This document shows, piece by piece, positions 32,701 to 40,415 of a DNA stretch of 64,000 nucleotides. Each line of letters begins with the position of its first letter. Positions within the stretch are counted from its first letter, which is position 1. The notes under the pieces are model-generated. The model was not told the origin of the DNA and searched no databases. It saw nothing but the letters and a program-made list of their open reading frames with translations. This stretch comes from an uncultured Prevotellaceae bacterium. Its GTDB lineage: Bacteria; Bacteroidota; Bacteroidia; Bacteroidales; Bacteroidaceae. The translations under genes and the position numbers were made by a program. The stretch spans positions 1 to 64,000 of the forward strand of contig CACYJV010000037.1 in NCBI GenBank assembly GCA_902774815.1, written 5' to 3'.

Positions 32701-32950
32701 CTATGGCTATCGTATTGATTTCCAGGGACTGAGCGACCCCGACGAGTTCTATCGCGTGGACTATAGTGAGGATCCGCTGCCCGAACAGGGTGATTACCGG
32801 CGCACACTCTATTGGAATCCTAGTCTGGTGACTGACAGCGAGGGACATGTCCGAGTGACATTCTGGAACAATGGCTTTACGGAGTCTATTGCAGTGTCGG
32901 CAGAAGGTCTCACACCGAATGGCTTCATTACGAAGGAGGTGGCACGATGA
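29786..32950 (+). CDS. Large secreted protein with MG2-like N-terminal domain
   Basis: 1054 residues with signal peptide (about 1-24). The start of the mature part, QERVYLHFDNTSYYKGEHIW, is typical of Bacteroidota proteins with macroglobulin MG2-like beta-sandwich domains, followed by more beta-sandwich regions (FYPEGGNMVRGVPTRVAFQA; LDCQLVDADGQPVKERNKLS) and a C-terminal sandwich (DSEGHVRVTFWNNGFTESIA). No thioester motif seen. Probably periplasmic or outer-membrane linked. The next gene starts inside its last codons. Function unknown; it may pair with an outer-membrane transport or signalling system. Confidence 0.8.
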   Translation: MRRSFFAFVIWISCSLLAAGASAACLPSCPLGDERSEHSDSLLMLHQENFDRFSQQFPQERVYLHFDNTSYYKGEHIWFKAYVVDGASLKPSNLSRILYVELVNPIGFPVETQKLMVRNGQTSGSFLLKDTLNAGFYEVRAYTAWMLNFTPGVPASTKKSGDNYGHGWDRLSGVLAKDFYGERFQEYLRGNAGIFSRVFPIYESVEKGQYGQKRIPRLPKATASLIEKEKDKLKIDFYPEGGNMVRGVPTRVAFQARSTEGRTLNIEGRLVRNGKDIGTFHTDYAGRGLFSMISDESDEAEDELMRGLKLCVSYEGHEYTFRLPRAHRRGYVLNVFSTTGDALRASVARNSQTDGLRLGLSVTSRGTTLYYDVLDMTETERTSVVVDKASLQTGVNIFTLFTEEGKVLAQREVFVNNHDMDGLRLQVSMAEDAASLKPYEKVTLDCQLVDADGQPVKERNKLSMAITDGLYHDGTYADGNVLSYLLLGSEVKGFIPHPEYYFEADDHEHRAALDLLMMVQGWTRYDFERMMSGERWDPLMAVERGLNFRGRVVDDHGEYEYVLWKNLKKPMWVYNELITPYDGIVSAEIKTDSLGFFMFNLNPFFGTSRMALTLNENSAEVIGKIAAGVGGHNFSVYKHKRPGYLLGKHIIPMNVYSPVARNYDYYETSALNEPVDNNIFRNGYMATNNTVAPFTYYDRRSQAYVLPEVKKTKRRGWADFREVKPVAVIDVRQMMSYLSNIFGTINDFHFNTHLTHLFNYHDDDFRLIGQDMAIGGWWQPNDAREDLYQNNFADDRFFADMEQAHREENELKLKGLNADKKAAATTAGNAANSMRDYNKWHSYKDYKFDQAFHSYHNFYKLLMLMGLDGMNLTFIDAPEYGRQTIFREPGFYGRKENLAPGMQFFPADVNFSKLYLYADADDRRLIHQEGRYREVLEPYIAERATSYTSPLTSIINFKTDPLYPAGLPQPDFYGYRIDFQGLSDPDEFYRVDYSEDPLPEQGDYRRTLYWNPSLVTDSEGHVRVTFWNNGFTESIAVSAEGLTPNGFITKEVAR

Positions 32951-33384
32951 AGTTGAAAACCATAGGTTTGCTGATCCTAAACCTATCCTTTGCGATGCTC
33001 GCACGGTCCCAATCAGTCGTGCAAGTGTACTGGCAGGCACGCATGAACGACTCGTTGACGGTAAGTCTGCGGATGACATGCGACATGCGAATGAAGGCTG
33101 GCGAACGGACGAGGCTGGCCGATGCCACGGTGATGAAGCGCGGACAGGTGAAACGTGAGCGTGTGACGTTGCGCAATGTAGAGTGCCGTGAAGAGGGTGG
33201 GGCAGTGCTTGGTCTCTCTTTTTCGTGCGACTTTGAGCATCGTGGTGTGCGCTATCGGCTTCGCGGACGCTATACTGACGATCCTGAAAACACAGGAGCA
33301 GGCCGCCAAAGTATACAATGCATACCCCTCACGCTCGGTCGCGACATCATAGAGCAAGGCGGTTATCAACCCACAAGGCGGTAG
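32947..33384 (+). CDS. Small secreted protein of unknown function
   Basis: 145 residues with signal peptide (about 1-21, LLILNLSFAMLARSQS). The rest is beta-rich and basic, with two cysteines in the middle (C in MTCDMRM and VECREEG) and one or two later. Start overlaps the preceding stop by 4 bases (ATGA), so it is translated with the large surface protein. I recognise no family. Confidence 0.7.
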   Translation: MKLKTIGLLILNLSFAMLARSQSVVQVYWQARMNDSLTVSLRMTCDMRMKAGERTRLADATVMKRGQVKRERVTLRNVECREEGGAVLGLSFSCDFEHRGVRYRLRGRYTDDPENTGAGRQSIQCIPLTLGRDIIEQGGYQPTRR

Positions 33385-33465
33385 ATAGCCATCTCATAGC
33401 CTTTCAGAACGTAACGGGGAAACAGGAAACGGTTGATTGTGGATGCGTTTTATTTGAATAACCTT

Positions 33466-34580
33466 ATGGCAAAATGGAAACTTGTCCTATGGCTGATGGC
33501 AATGACCTTGTCGGTTCACGCCCAGCACTTGCACGTTGATGCCCGCATCATCGATGCAAAGACTGGTGAGCGGTTGCCGTTCGCTTCGGTCTACATCAGT
33601 GGCGCGAACAGCACCATCTCGAATGCCGAGGGCGAGTTTGCCATTGATGCCGACTCAACCGATGTGTTGCGCATCTCGTATGTGGGCTACAAAACCGTTC
33701 ACCTGCGGGCTGTTGACATCGGGCAGGAGGTTCTGCTCAGCTCACAGACTATGTCATCCAGGAAACCCTTAAACGGCAGAAAGAAGAATACAAAAGGTTC
33801 AAGAAAACGAGGTCAAACTACTTCTATCGTCAAGTAGGCTACACCGACAGACGATGCCAATCATTCCTTGAATCTTTTTTTACAGCCCGTTCGGCCTGCC
33901 AACTGAGCGAGTTGTCGCTTGCTACGGGTCGCTATGTCGTAGTGGCAAGTATGCGTACGATCAGCCCTGCCAATTTCTTTACCTTCGCGCAAGTGCCCGT
34001 CCTCTCTCGGCAAAAGCATATTCCTGCCACTGAGCAACTCGTTCCCTTGCATCAAGGCTACGCTCACGGTTACCAGACCGATATGAATCTGTTCAGCGAT
34101 GGGGAACGTCGTGTCTATGTAATCAGCTTTGTGCCGCGCGACTCCAACTCATGGGCCGTTGTAGGACGCCTCTATGTGGATGCTGAAACTTTTCAGTTGC
34201 TGAAGTATGAAGGGCATAGCACGAAGGAATGGGTGTCCCACATGAAAGGCAGTCAGGCCGTTGTGCTACCTATAACCCATTCGTTTGTAGTCAACTATCA
34301 ACACGACAATGGTTTCGCGGAAGTGAGTAGTGTGCATTTTCGTACGAGTTACGAGGCCGATGGTCATACTTTTGAAACCACGGGTATGATGTTTAACGTG
34401 GCCAATCGCTATGCCACGAGTCGGGGGACGCTGCGTTTTGATGACAGCCTGATGGACATCATAGGCCGGCAAGGTCTGGACAGCGACTTCTGGCAAAAGA
34501 ACGAGATAGTGAAACGCACGCCAGTGGAAGAGGAGGCGGTCGAAATTTTCGAGCGCGACAACCTCTTTGGCGTTTACTAA
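33466..34580 (+). pseudogene. Frameshifted copy of the carboxypeptidase-like regulatory domain gene
   Basis: Reading from ATG 33466 gives a signal peptide and a carboxypeptidase-like beta-sandwich, then after VLLSS (33744) the frame is lost. From 33747 the other frame continues DYVIQETLKRQKEEYKRFKK ... to 34580 and matches the intact paralogue at 34599-35765 throughout. Compared with that paralogue, seven bases are missing at the junction. The 5' part (about 33514-33744) differs from the paralogue at about 11 positions, the last 100 bases at none; beyond it the two copies are strongly diverged. Two ORFs (33433-33837 and 33912-34580) mark the pieces. Probably non-functional; a sequencing error of 7 bases is unlikely but not excluded. 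Confidence 0.82.
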
Positions 34581-34598
34581 TTTGATATTATCACTTAT

Positions 34599-35765
34599 AT
34601 GTCTGGAAAACAGAATCTTCTCATACTACTGCTATGGATGCTGACGGCCTCGGTTCACGCTCAGCACTTGCACGTTGATGCCCGCATCATCGATGCAAAG
34701 ACTGGCGAGCGGCTGCCGTTTGCATCGGTCTACATCAGCGGACAGAACAGCACCATCTCGAATGCCGAGGGCGAATTTGCCATCGATGCCGACTCAACCG
34801 ATGTGTTGCGCATCTCGTATGTGGGCTACAAAACCGTTCACCTGCGGGCTGTTGACATCGGGCAGGAGGTTCTGCTCAGCTCATTGGGCACCGACTATAT
34901 TATAAATAAGGTGTTGGAACGCCACAAGAAAGAACAGAAGAAGTATGGAAAGAAAAAGTCAAACTTCTTCTACCGCCAGGTAAGCAAGAGCAATAGGCAG
35001 TGTACGGCTTTCTTGGAGTCGTTCTTTTCTGCGAAGTCGGCTTACGAACTCTCTGATTTGCAACTCGTAACAGGGCGCTATGTTTCCGTTGCGAGCCATC
35101 GCACGATGAATCCTACGAACTATTTCACCTTTGCCCAGATACCTCTTTACTCCAAACCTGTTCGTTTGTTGGTTGGGGAACAGCTTGTTCCGCTGCGTAA
35201 GGATTATAACCGATTCTTTGAAACCGATGTGGAAGTCATCAGCGATGGTGAGCGACGCATCTATGTGCTATACTTCATTCCACTCAATCCTAACTTCTGG
35301 TCTGTGACAGCAAGGCTCTTTGTCGATGCCAAGACATTCGAAGTGCTGCGCTATCAGGGTTATGGCAACAACGACCGCGTGTGGCATAGGGAGCATAGCG
35401 GTGAGGAAGAACCATTTGCGAAGCGTGACATAGAACCTGCCAACTATTCGTTTGTCGTCAATTACCAGCACGTCAATGGCTTCGCCGAGGTGCAGAGCGT
35501 TCACTTCCTCGTGACTTACGAGCATGATGGCAACCGATACGAGACCACAGGCATGATGTTCAACGTTGCCGACCGTTTCGTGAAGGGAAAAACGACTATG
35601 ACGTTCTCTGACAACCTCATGAATGAAATCAGTAAAGGAAAGAAAAACAACGACAAACACTATGACCGTAAGTTCTGGGAACGGCTTGAAATCGTGAAAC
35701 GTACGCCTGTGGAAGACGAGGTTGTGGAGCTATTCGAGCGCGACAACCTTTTCGGTGTGTTTTGA
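34599..35765 (+). CDS. Carboxypeptidase-like regulatory domain protein (intact paralogue)
   Basis: 388 residues: signal peptide (1-21, LLILLLWMLTASVHAQ), carboxypeptidase D regulatory-like beta-sandwich (about 25-95, VDARIIDAKTGERLPFASVY, ISNAEGEFAIDAD, VLRISYVGYKTVHL), then a 290-residue C-terminal domain with no named family (NFFYRQV; YVLYFIPLNPNFWSVTARLF; ETTGMMFNVADRF). Similar two-domain proteins are common periplasmic or surface proteins in Bacteroidota. It lies 18 bases after its broken copy and before a strong terminator. Confidence 0.82.
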   Translation: MSGKQNLLILLLWMLTASVHAQHLHVDARIIDAKTGERLPFASVYISGQNSTISNAEGEFAIDADSTDVLRISYVGYKTVHLRAVDIGQEVLLSSLGTDYIINKVLERHKKEQKKYGKKKSNFFYRQVSKSNRQCTAFLESFFSAKSAYELSDLQLVTGRYVSVASHRTMNPTNYFTFAQIPLYSKPVRLLVGEQLVPLRKDYNRFFETDVEVISDGERRIYVLYFIPLNPNFWSVTARLFVDAKTFEVLRYQGYGNNDRVWHREHSGEEEPFAKRDIEPANYSFVVNYQHVNGFAEVQSVHFLVTYEHDGNRYETTGMMFNVADRFVKGKTTMTFSDNLMNEISKGKKNNDKHYDRKFWERLEIVKRTPVEDEVVELFERDNLFGVF

Positions 35766-35780
35766 TACTGGTTACTAATA

Positions 35781-35811
35781 AGAAAGGGACTGTCCTGAAC
35801 AGTCCCTTTCT
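35781..35811. terminator. Bidirectional terminator between paralogue gene and GH35
   Basis: AGAAAGGGACTGT (35781-35793) pairs perfectly with ACAGTCCCTTTCT (35799-35811). It serves the convergent genes on both sides. Confidence 0.88.
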
Positions 35812-35816
35812 TGCTT

Positions 35817-38189
35817 TTAGTAGATGTAAACCTTATAGTTCTTGGCGGAACCAGGTGCTCCCTGTTCGGCACGTGGCAGGTAATCCAGCGCTGTGACGGT
35901 CTGTTCCGAGCCGAGATCAACGACCATTAGGTGGGGAAGCGATGCTCCGCGCACGGTCTGCCAGTAGGTCGACTCTTGCAAGTCGTAGACTTTGTCGAGC
36001 GTATGGTTACCGTTCTCTTCCTCAGAATCGGCATATTTAGCCACCCACGGCTCGCGACTCAGGCGCTTTCCGTCGGCTCCCTGCAGGTAAAGCTCAGCGA
36101 TAGCGGTGACGTCCTTGCCGTCTTGGTTCGAGGAAACTTCGATGGCGAGGTAGCGGCCCTTCGCTGCCGACGGGAATTTGACGGTTTGCCAGCCGTTGCC
36201 GCCGTTGAAGGCTCCTGCAACCACGGGCGTTGCGCTGTTCAGATCAGGCTTGTCGCCGATGTTGTTGTGCTTGTTCGACTTCTCCAGCTGCAGTTTGTTG
36301 AGTTCAGGCTCTGCCTGTCCCCAGACAACAGCCTCCTTCGGGCCAACCACATCGAGGACAATGATCTCGTTCTTGCCCTTCTTCAGCCAGCAACCAGGCA
36401 CATAGAGCGTCTGTTGGGGGCCAATCGACCAGATGCGGCCCATGGCATGGCCGTTCACCCAGACTTGTCCCTTGCCCCATGTCTCGAAGTTCAGGAACGT
36501 GTCGCCCACCTTATTTATATTAAAGTAGCCACGATAGTAGCCGATGCCAGGCTCTTTGTCGATGAGTTGCACGAAGTCTTCGGTCTTGTTGCGCATGGCC
36601 AATGCCTTCTGTGCCGTTGCATAGTCGTCGGGAATGGTCTCCATTACCCAGTTGGCCAGCGTCACTTTCACTTGGCCTTCGTCGATTTCGGATTCGAGCG
36701 TCACGTCTTTCGTGATGCCCTTGAAGTCTTTTATGGCACGTCCGAAGTTGATTCGGCCCATGGCTTCGAGCAGAATGGTCAGGCGTTGACCTTTCTTTAC
36801 GGGTGGCAGGCTGATGCTCTTCTCATTCTTCACGCGGTCTATCTTGCCGATACGTTTCCCATCTATGAACACTTGGGCAAAGTCATGGCAGTCGTTCAGG
36901 GTGAGTAGGCTGGCTGATTTCATCTCCGGCAGCAAAGCCGTGTAGACCATTGAACCCCAGCCTAAGTCCATTTCCTCGAATGATTTCACATCTTTCGATT
37001 CCTCAGCCTTGTCCCTTCCCATCTCGATGGGGGCGAATTCGGTGAGCTCAAACTTTGGGATGGTGATGATTTCTGCCGCAGGTTTGGGAACGGCAGGCAG
37101 CTTCTTCTTGCTGTACTTCTGCATCATCGTGCGCAGTTCATAGTACTTCGGTGTGGCTTGGCCATACTCGTTGATGGGCGCATCGTAGTCGTAAGAGGTC
37201 ACATCGGGTGCGAAGCCGGGAGAGTTGGCACCAGCCCAATGGCCGAACGATGTGCCTCCGTGAGTCATATAGAGCGAGAAACTGATGCCTTTCGACAGCA
37301 TTTCGTCCATGCCGTCAACCATATCCTTGGCTGGACGCGTCTCGTGGCGGGCTCCCCACTTGTCGAACCAGCCGCTCCAGAACTCTGAGCACATCTTCGG
37401 AGCATCAGGGCGCAACTGCCCAAGACGGCGGAACTGCTGGTCAATGTTGGCACCTGTACCGAAATTCATGGTCCACGTCAGGTCGTCGAGGCCGTTTTTC
37501 TCGAAGTTTGACGACCAGTCGCACTGGAATAGTGCCAACTCCTGGCCATAGATGCCACGCAGGCAGTCGCGAATCTCGCTGACGTAAGGTTTGTCTTCGC
37601 CGTAGCTTCCATATTCATTCTCTACCTGTACCATGATGATAGGTCCGCCATTCTGGATGGTAAGCGGTGCGAGCTGCTCGCCAACCTTCTGTTCGAAGAT
37701 CTTCACGCGCTCCATGAAGTAAGGATCGCGCTCGCGCAGGCGAATATCCTTCTTCTTCAGCAACCACCAAGGCAGGCCACCCATCTCCCATTCGGCACAG
37801 ACGTAAGGGCCGGGGCGCACGATGACGTACATGCCGTTCCTCTGAGCCAGTCGGCAGAACTCAGCTACGTCGTTGTTGTCGGTGAAGTTGAACTGGCCTT
37901 CCTTTTGCTCATGGATGTTCCAAAAGATGTAGATGCAAACAGCATTCATGCCCAATGCCTTGCACATCTTGATGCGATGTTCCCAGTAAGGGCGCGGAAT
38001 GCGGGGGTAGTGGACTTCGGCTGCCTTCACGATGAACGGCTCGCCGTTGAGCAGGAACGTTCCCTTGCCTACGGTAAACGTGCCGGGCTTGCCTTTCGGA
38101 CTTGCTGTTGTGGCAGCGTTAGCCATAGCAGGAACAGCCAGCAACAGGGCTGCCAGCGATAGGGTGGAAATGACTTTTTTCAGTTTCAT
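35817..38189 (-). CDS. GH35 beta-galactosidase with C-terminal F5/8-type domain
   Basis: 790 residues, signal peptide about 1-25. GH35 catalytic barrel at about 40-360: acid/base E192 in QVENEYGSYG and nucleophile E269 in CSEFWSGWFDKWG, with RPGPYVCAEWEMGGLPWWL typical of the family. Two beta-sandwich domains follow (about 430-610), and residues about 640-790 look like a discoidin/F5-8C (CBM32-type) sugar-binding domain (GRYLAIEVSS; ESTYWQTVRGASLPHLMVVD). Exported; releases terminal beta-galactose from glycans. Two tandem promoters lie upstream at 38217 and 38304. Confidence 0.93.
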   Translation of the reverse strand: MKLKKVISTLSLAALLLAVPAMANAATTASPKGKPGTFTVGKGTFLLNGEPFIVKAAEVHYPRIPRPYWEHRIKMCKALGMNAVCIYIFWNIHEQKEGQFNFTDNNDVAEFCRLAQRNGMYVIVRPGPYVCAEWEMGGLPWWLLKKKDIRLRERDPYFMERVKIFEQKVGEQLAPLTIQNGGPIIMVQVENEYGSYGEDKPYVSEIRDCLRGIYGQELALFQCDWSSNFEKNGLDDLTWTMNFGTGANIDQQFRRLGQLRPDAPKMCSEFWSGWFDKWGARHETRPAKDMVDGMDEMLSKGISFSLYMTHGGTSFGHWAGANSPGFAPDVTSYDYDAPINEYGQATPKYYELRTMMQKYSKKKLPAVPKPAAEIITIPKFELTEFAPIEMGRDKAEESKDVKSFEEMDLGWGSMVYTALLPEMKSASLLTLNDCHDFAQVFIDGKRIGKIDRVKNEKSISLPPVKKGQRLTILLEAMGRINFGRAIKDFKGITKDVTLESEIDEGQVKVTLANWVMETIPDDYATAQKALAMRNKTEDFVQLIDKEPGIGYYRGYFNINKVGDTFLNFETWGKGQVWVNGHAMGRIWSIGPQQTLYVPGCWLKKGKNEIIVLDVVGPKEAVVWGQAEPELNKLQLEKSNKHNNIGDKPDLNSATPVVAGAFNGGNGWQTVKFPSAAKGRYLAIEVSSNQDGKDVTAIAELYLQGADGKRLSREPWVAKYADSEEENGNHTLDKVYDLQESTYWQTVRGASLPHLMVVDLGSEQTVTALDYLPRAEQGAPGSAKNYKVYIY

Positions 38190-38216
38190 TTTATTGTTAG
38201 GTTTAGAATCTGCCTA

Positions 38217-38246
38217 CAAAAATACGAATAAGTGAGCGAAATGCAA
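38217..38246 (-). promoter_or_regulatory. Proximal GH35 promoter
   Basis: Minus strand -7 TATTTTTG (38217-38224), 19 bp, -33 TTG (38244-38246). The spacer keeps the CGCTCA core of the promoter cassette seen at 3254 and 10361. Confidence 0.65.
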
Positions 38247-38303
38247 AGCAAAAAAGTGTTTTTTTTGATTTCATTTCCAAACGAAAGTAATTTCGACTAA
38301 CGT

Positions 38304-38350
38304 CAAAATTACGAAAAAATGAACGCAGAACAAAAGAAAAGACAAAATTT
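38304..38350 (-). promoter_or_regulatory. Distal GH35 promoter (cassette copy C, palindrome degraded)
   Basis: Minus strand -7 TAATTTTG (38304-38311), 19 bp, -33 TTG (38331-38333). The stretch ACGAAAAAATGAACGCAGAA then CAAAAGAAAA matches copies A and B, but the palindrome arms are altered. Confidence 0.6.
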
Positions 38351-38474
38351 TTTCTTTGCTTTTCCAGGCAAGTGGAATTTCGATGAATGTCGGTATTGCA
38401 CAATAAAAGAGCGAAAACTCAGACAAACACCTTTTCTTTTTATGCTTGGCCGACTGTTAATTTCCCGTAATTCC

Positions 38475-38505
38475 TTGACGATTTGGAATTAAATGAGTAC
38501 CTTTG
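38475..38505 (+). promoter_or_regulatory. Promoter of the DUF3467 gene
   Basis: -33 TTG (38475-38477), 20 bp, -7 TACCTTTG (38498-38505), leader about 15 nt to the ATG at 38527. Confidence 0.78.
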
Positions 38506-38526
38506 CAAAAAATAAATACGACAACA

Positions 38527-38844
38527 ATGGAAGATAACAACAACCAAAACAAACAGCTACAGCTGAACATCAAGCCTGAGGTGGCCTCAGGTCAGTACTC
38601 CAACCTCGTGTTGATTACTCACTCACATACTGATTTTATTCTCGACTTTGCACGTCACCTGCCAGGAATGCCCCAACCCGACGTGTGCAGCCGCATCATC
38701 ATGGCACCAGAACATGCCAAGCGCCTGCTCGGTGCACTGCAAGAGAACATCTACAAGTACGAGCAGCAGTTCGGAAAGATAGAGATTCCCGGGCAGCCTC
38801 AGCGCACGATAGCTCCCTTTGGGAAGAGTCGCGGCGAGGCTTGA
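38527..38844 (+). CDS. DUF3467 family protein
   Basis: 105 residues from ATG 38527; an upstream ATG at 38503 falls inside the promoter and is excluded. Soluble protein with the DUF3467 pattern (GQYSNLVLITHSHTDFILDF, PDVCSRIIMAPEHAKRLLGA, LQENIYKYEQQFG). Members are small cytosolic proteins across Bacteroidota and other phyla with unknown function. Its own promoter gives a short leader. Confidence 0.88.
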   Translation: MEDNNNQNKQLQLNIKPEVASGQYSNLVLITHSHTDFILDFARHLPGMPQPDVCSRIIMAPEHAKRLLGALQENIYKYEQQFGKIEIPGQPQRTIAPFGKSRGEA

Positions 38845-38886
38845 TGGCGTTTATTGTTTTTTTTACCGAAGTCTTAAGATCCTTTC

Positions 38887-39330
38887 ACTATAGTCAAGTC
38901 GTCTTATTGCTGTAGTGAAAGGATTTTATTATTGTAGTTAAATAATCTTTTTGCTGTAGTTAAATAATCTTTTTGCTGTAGTTAAATGAACATTTGACTG
39001 AGGTTAAAAGCTTCAAAGGCGTTGCTGTCGCACCCGTAAGGAATTGCTCTCAGCCCTCTAAAGCATTGCTCTCTACCCTCAGAAGCATAGCTTTCAATAC
39101 TCTAAAGCATAGTTCTCTCCCCCATAAAAGCATAGCTTTCTACACCCTGAAGCATAGCTTTCTACCCCCTGAAGCATAGCTTTCTACCCTCTAAAACATT
39201 GCTCTCTCCCCTCTAAAGCATAGCTCTCTTACCCTATAAGCATCGCTATAGCCCATCAAATGCATAGCTTTCGGTCTCCCAATGCTCTGCTTTCTCACCC
39301 TAAAAGCATCGCTACGGCCTTCAAAGGTTT
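38887..39330. repeat. Long 22-bp periodic array (about 20 units, two sequence blocks in one phase)
   Basis: Block 1 (38887-39019): six units like CTGTAGTTAAATAATCTTTT, with the first base at 38888, 38910, 38932, 38954, 38976 and 38998. Block 2 (39020-39330): about 14 units like AAGCATAGCTTTCTACCCTC, with the GCT core at 39024, 39046, 39068, 39090, 39112, 39135, 39157, 39179, 39201, 39223, 39245, 39267, 39289 and 39311; only one spacing is 23. The phase carries over from block 1 to block 2. Short ORFs in this stretch are by-products of the repeat. Confidence 0.85.
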
Positions 39331-39582
39331 GGTTAACTGTCCTTGAAAACAATAGCAGCTCGATTGTATTCAGAATCAAATGGCATTCAGTGGCATTGTT
39401 TTCATCCTTCGAAGGCAATGCATTTGCAATCCCATTCTGGTGGTCCGTCCATCCGCTCATGGTGACCTGATGAAACCATGTTAATGGGTTAAAATGACCA
39501 TACCGCACTCTTAAAATGTTCTTTCAAATGTTATTTATTCTTAATTTGTAGCGATACAAAGAAAAATGTTACTCATTTATTT
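39331..39582. other. Gap between 22-bp array and str operon promoter
   Basis: No gene, RNA gene or clear repeat recognised; the sequence becomes AT-rich towards the promoter. Confidence 0.45.
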
Positions 39583-39612
39583 AGGTATTTAGAGGAAAAG
39601 TTCGTACCTTTG
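39583..39612 (+). promoter_or_regulatory. Promoter of the str operon (rpsL-rpsG-fusA)
   Basis: -7 TACCTTTG (39605-39612) followed by CAGC. The region upstream is TTTAGAGGAAAAGTTCG, like the other two ribosomal promoters at 47165 and 58931, in place of a good TTG box. Confidence 0.72.
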
Positions 39613-39637
39613 CAGCCCGAAACGCCTTATTGTGTCC

Positions 39638-39691
39638 TCGTTTAATGCGTAGGGGCATTATGGCCTATCGCAAATTGCTGATAATAAACGA
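39638..39691 (+). promoter_or_regulatory. Structured leader of rpsL
   Basis: TCGTTTA (39638-39644) pairs with TAAACGA (39685-39691); inside, GCG and AGG (39647-39653) pair with CCT and CGC (39664-39671). A fold between promoter and rpsL of the type used for ribosomal-protein feedback; not matched to a named family. Confidence 0.5.
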
Positions 39692-39724
39692 AATAAATAT
39701 ATATAAATCAAAAAAAGTAAAACT

Positions 39725-40105
39725 ATGCCTACAATTTCACAATTGGTAAGAAAAGGCAGAAAGGAGCTCGTAGATAAGAGCAAGTCGCCTGCTCTGGACT
39801 CATGTCCTCAGCGTCGTGGCGTCTGTGTACGCGTCTACACTACGACCCCGAAGAAGCCTAATTCGGCAATGCGTAAGGTTGCCCGTGTTCGTTTGACAAA
39901 CCAGAAGGAAGTGAACTCCTACATTCCCGGTGAGGGTCACAACCTGCAAGAGCACTCCATCGTGCTGGTGCGTGGTGGTCGTGTAAAGGATCTTCCTGGT
40001 GTGCGCTATCACATCGTCCGTGGTACACTTGATACCGCCGGTGTTGCTAACCGCACTCAGCGCCGTTCGAAGTACGGTGCCAAGCGTCCGAAGCAGAAGA
40101 AGTAA
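39725..40105 (+). CDS. rpsL: 30S ribosomal protein S12
   Basis: 126 residues, full length. [20 protein letters not shown] start, [20 protein letters not shown] and [20 protein letters not shown] are the S12 signatures at the decoding centre; K in PKKPNSA is the site of streptomycin-resistance mutations in other species and is unchanged here. First gene of the str operon. Confidence 0.98.
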   Translation: MPTISQLVRKGRKELVDKSKSPALDSCPQRRGVCVRVYTTTPKKPNSAMRKVARVRLTNQKEVNSYIPGEGHNLQEHSIVLVRGGRVKDLPGVRYHIVRGTLDTAGVANRTQRRSKYGAKRPKQKK

Positions 40106-40415
40106 GGCGCGCTGCCGGATGGCGTCCGGCTGTCTATAAGAAGATGTAAGTTGAGGAGTTGGTAAGCATGCGTTGGACGCATAACTTCGGAACTCGGACC
40201 AGTTGGGAGGAAAACTGGAAAGACTTAAGCAGAAAACTTTGAAGCTTGAAAGCTCATAGGCTGCCGGATGCCAAACCTTATTTATTAAGGAACAACAAAC
40301 ATTCAATAATCGTTTTGCTGGAGAAATGTTAAAGACAGGTTGAGTAAATGTCCGAGTGCGGACGTTGAAGAACAAAGAATGACAGCCCCAAGCAGAATCA
40401 ATTTTCAAAAACAAA
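40106..40415 (+). promoter_or_regulatory. Structured intergenic region between rpsL and rpsG
   Basis: A 310-base gap, long for this operon, with six compact hairpins in a row: GCCGGA/TCCGGC (40114-40130), ATGCGT/ACGCAT (40168-40182), CCAGTT/AACTGG (40199-40218), AGCTT/AAGCT (near 40242-40253), CCTTA/TAAGG (40277-40291) and GTCCG/CGGAC (about 40350-40363). In E. coli the S12-S7 gap is the binding site for S7 autoregulation; a similar role is possible here, with a different fold. Confidence 0.5.

Noticed and set aside
33747-33912. Programmed frameshift as explanation for the split paralogue
   Set aside because: The intact paralogue reads through without a shift and there is a 7-base gap, not a slippery site with downstream structure.
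38994-39179. Small ORF in the 22-bp array
   Set aside because: Its residues simply follow the repeat; no start signal, and the frame has no family resemblance.
38887-39330. Possible CRISPR array
   Set aside because: Period of 22 bp with no constant repeat and unique spacer; units are all degenerate versions of each other and no cas genes are near.
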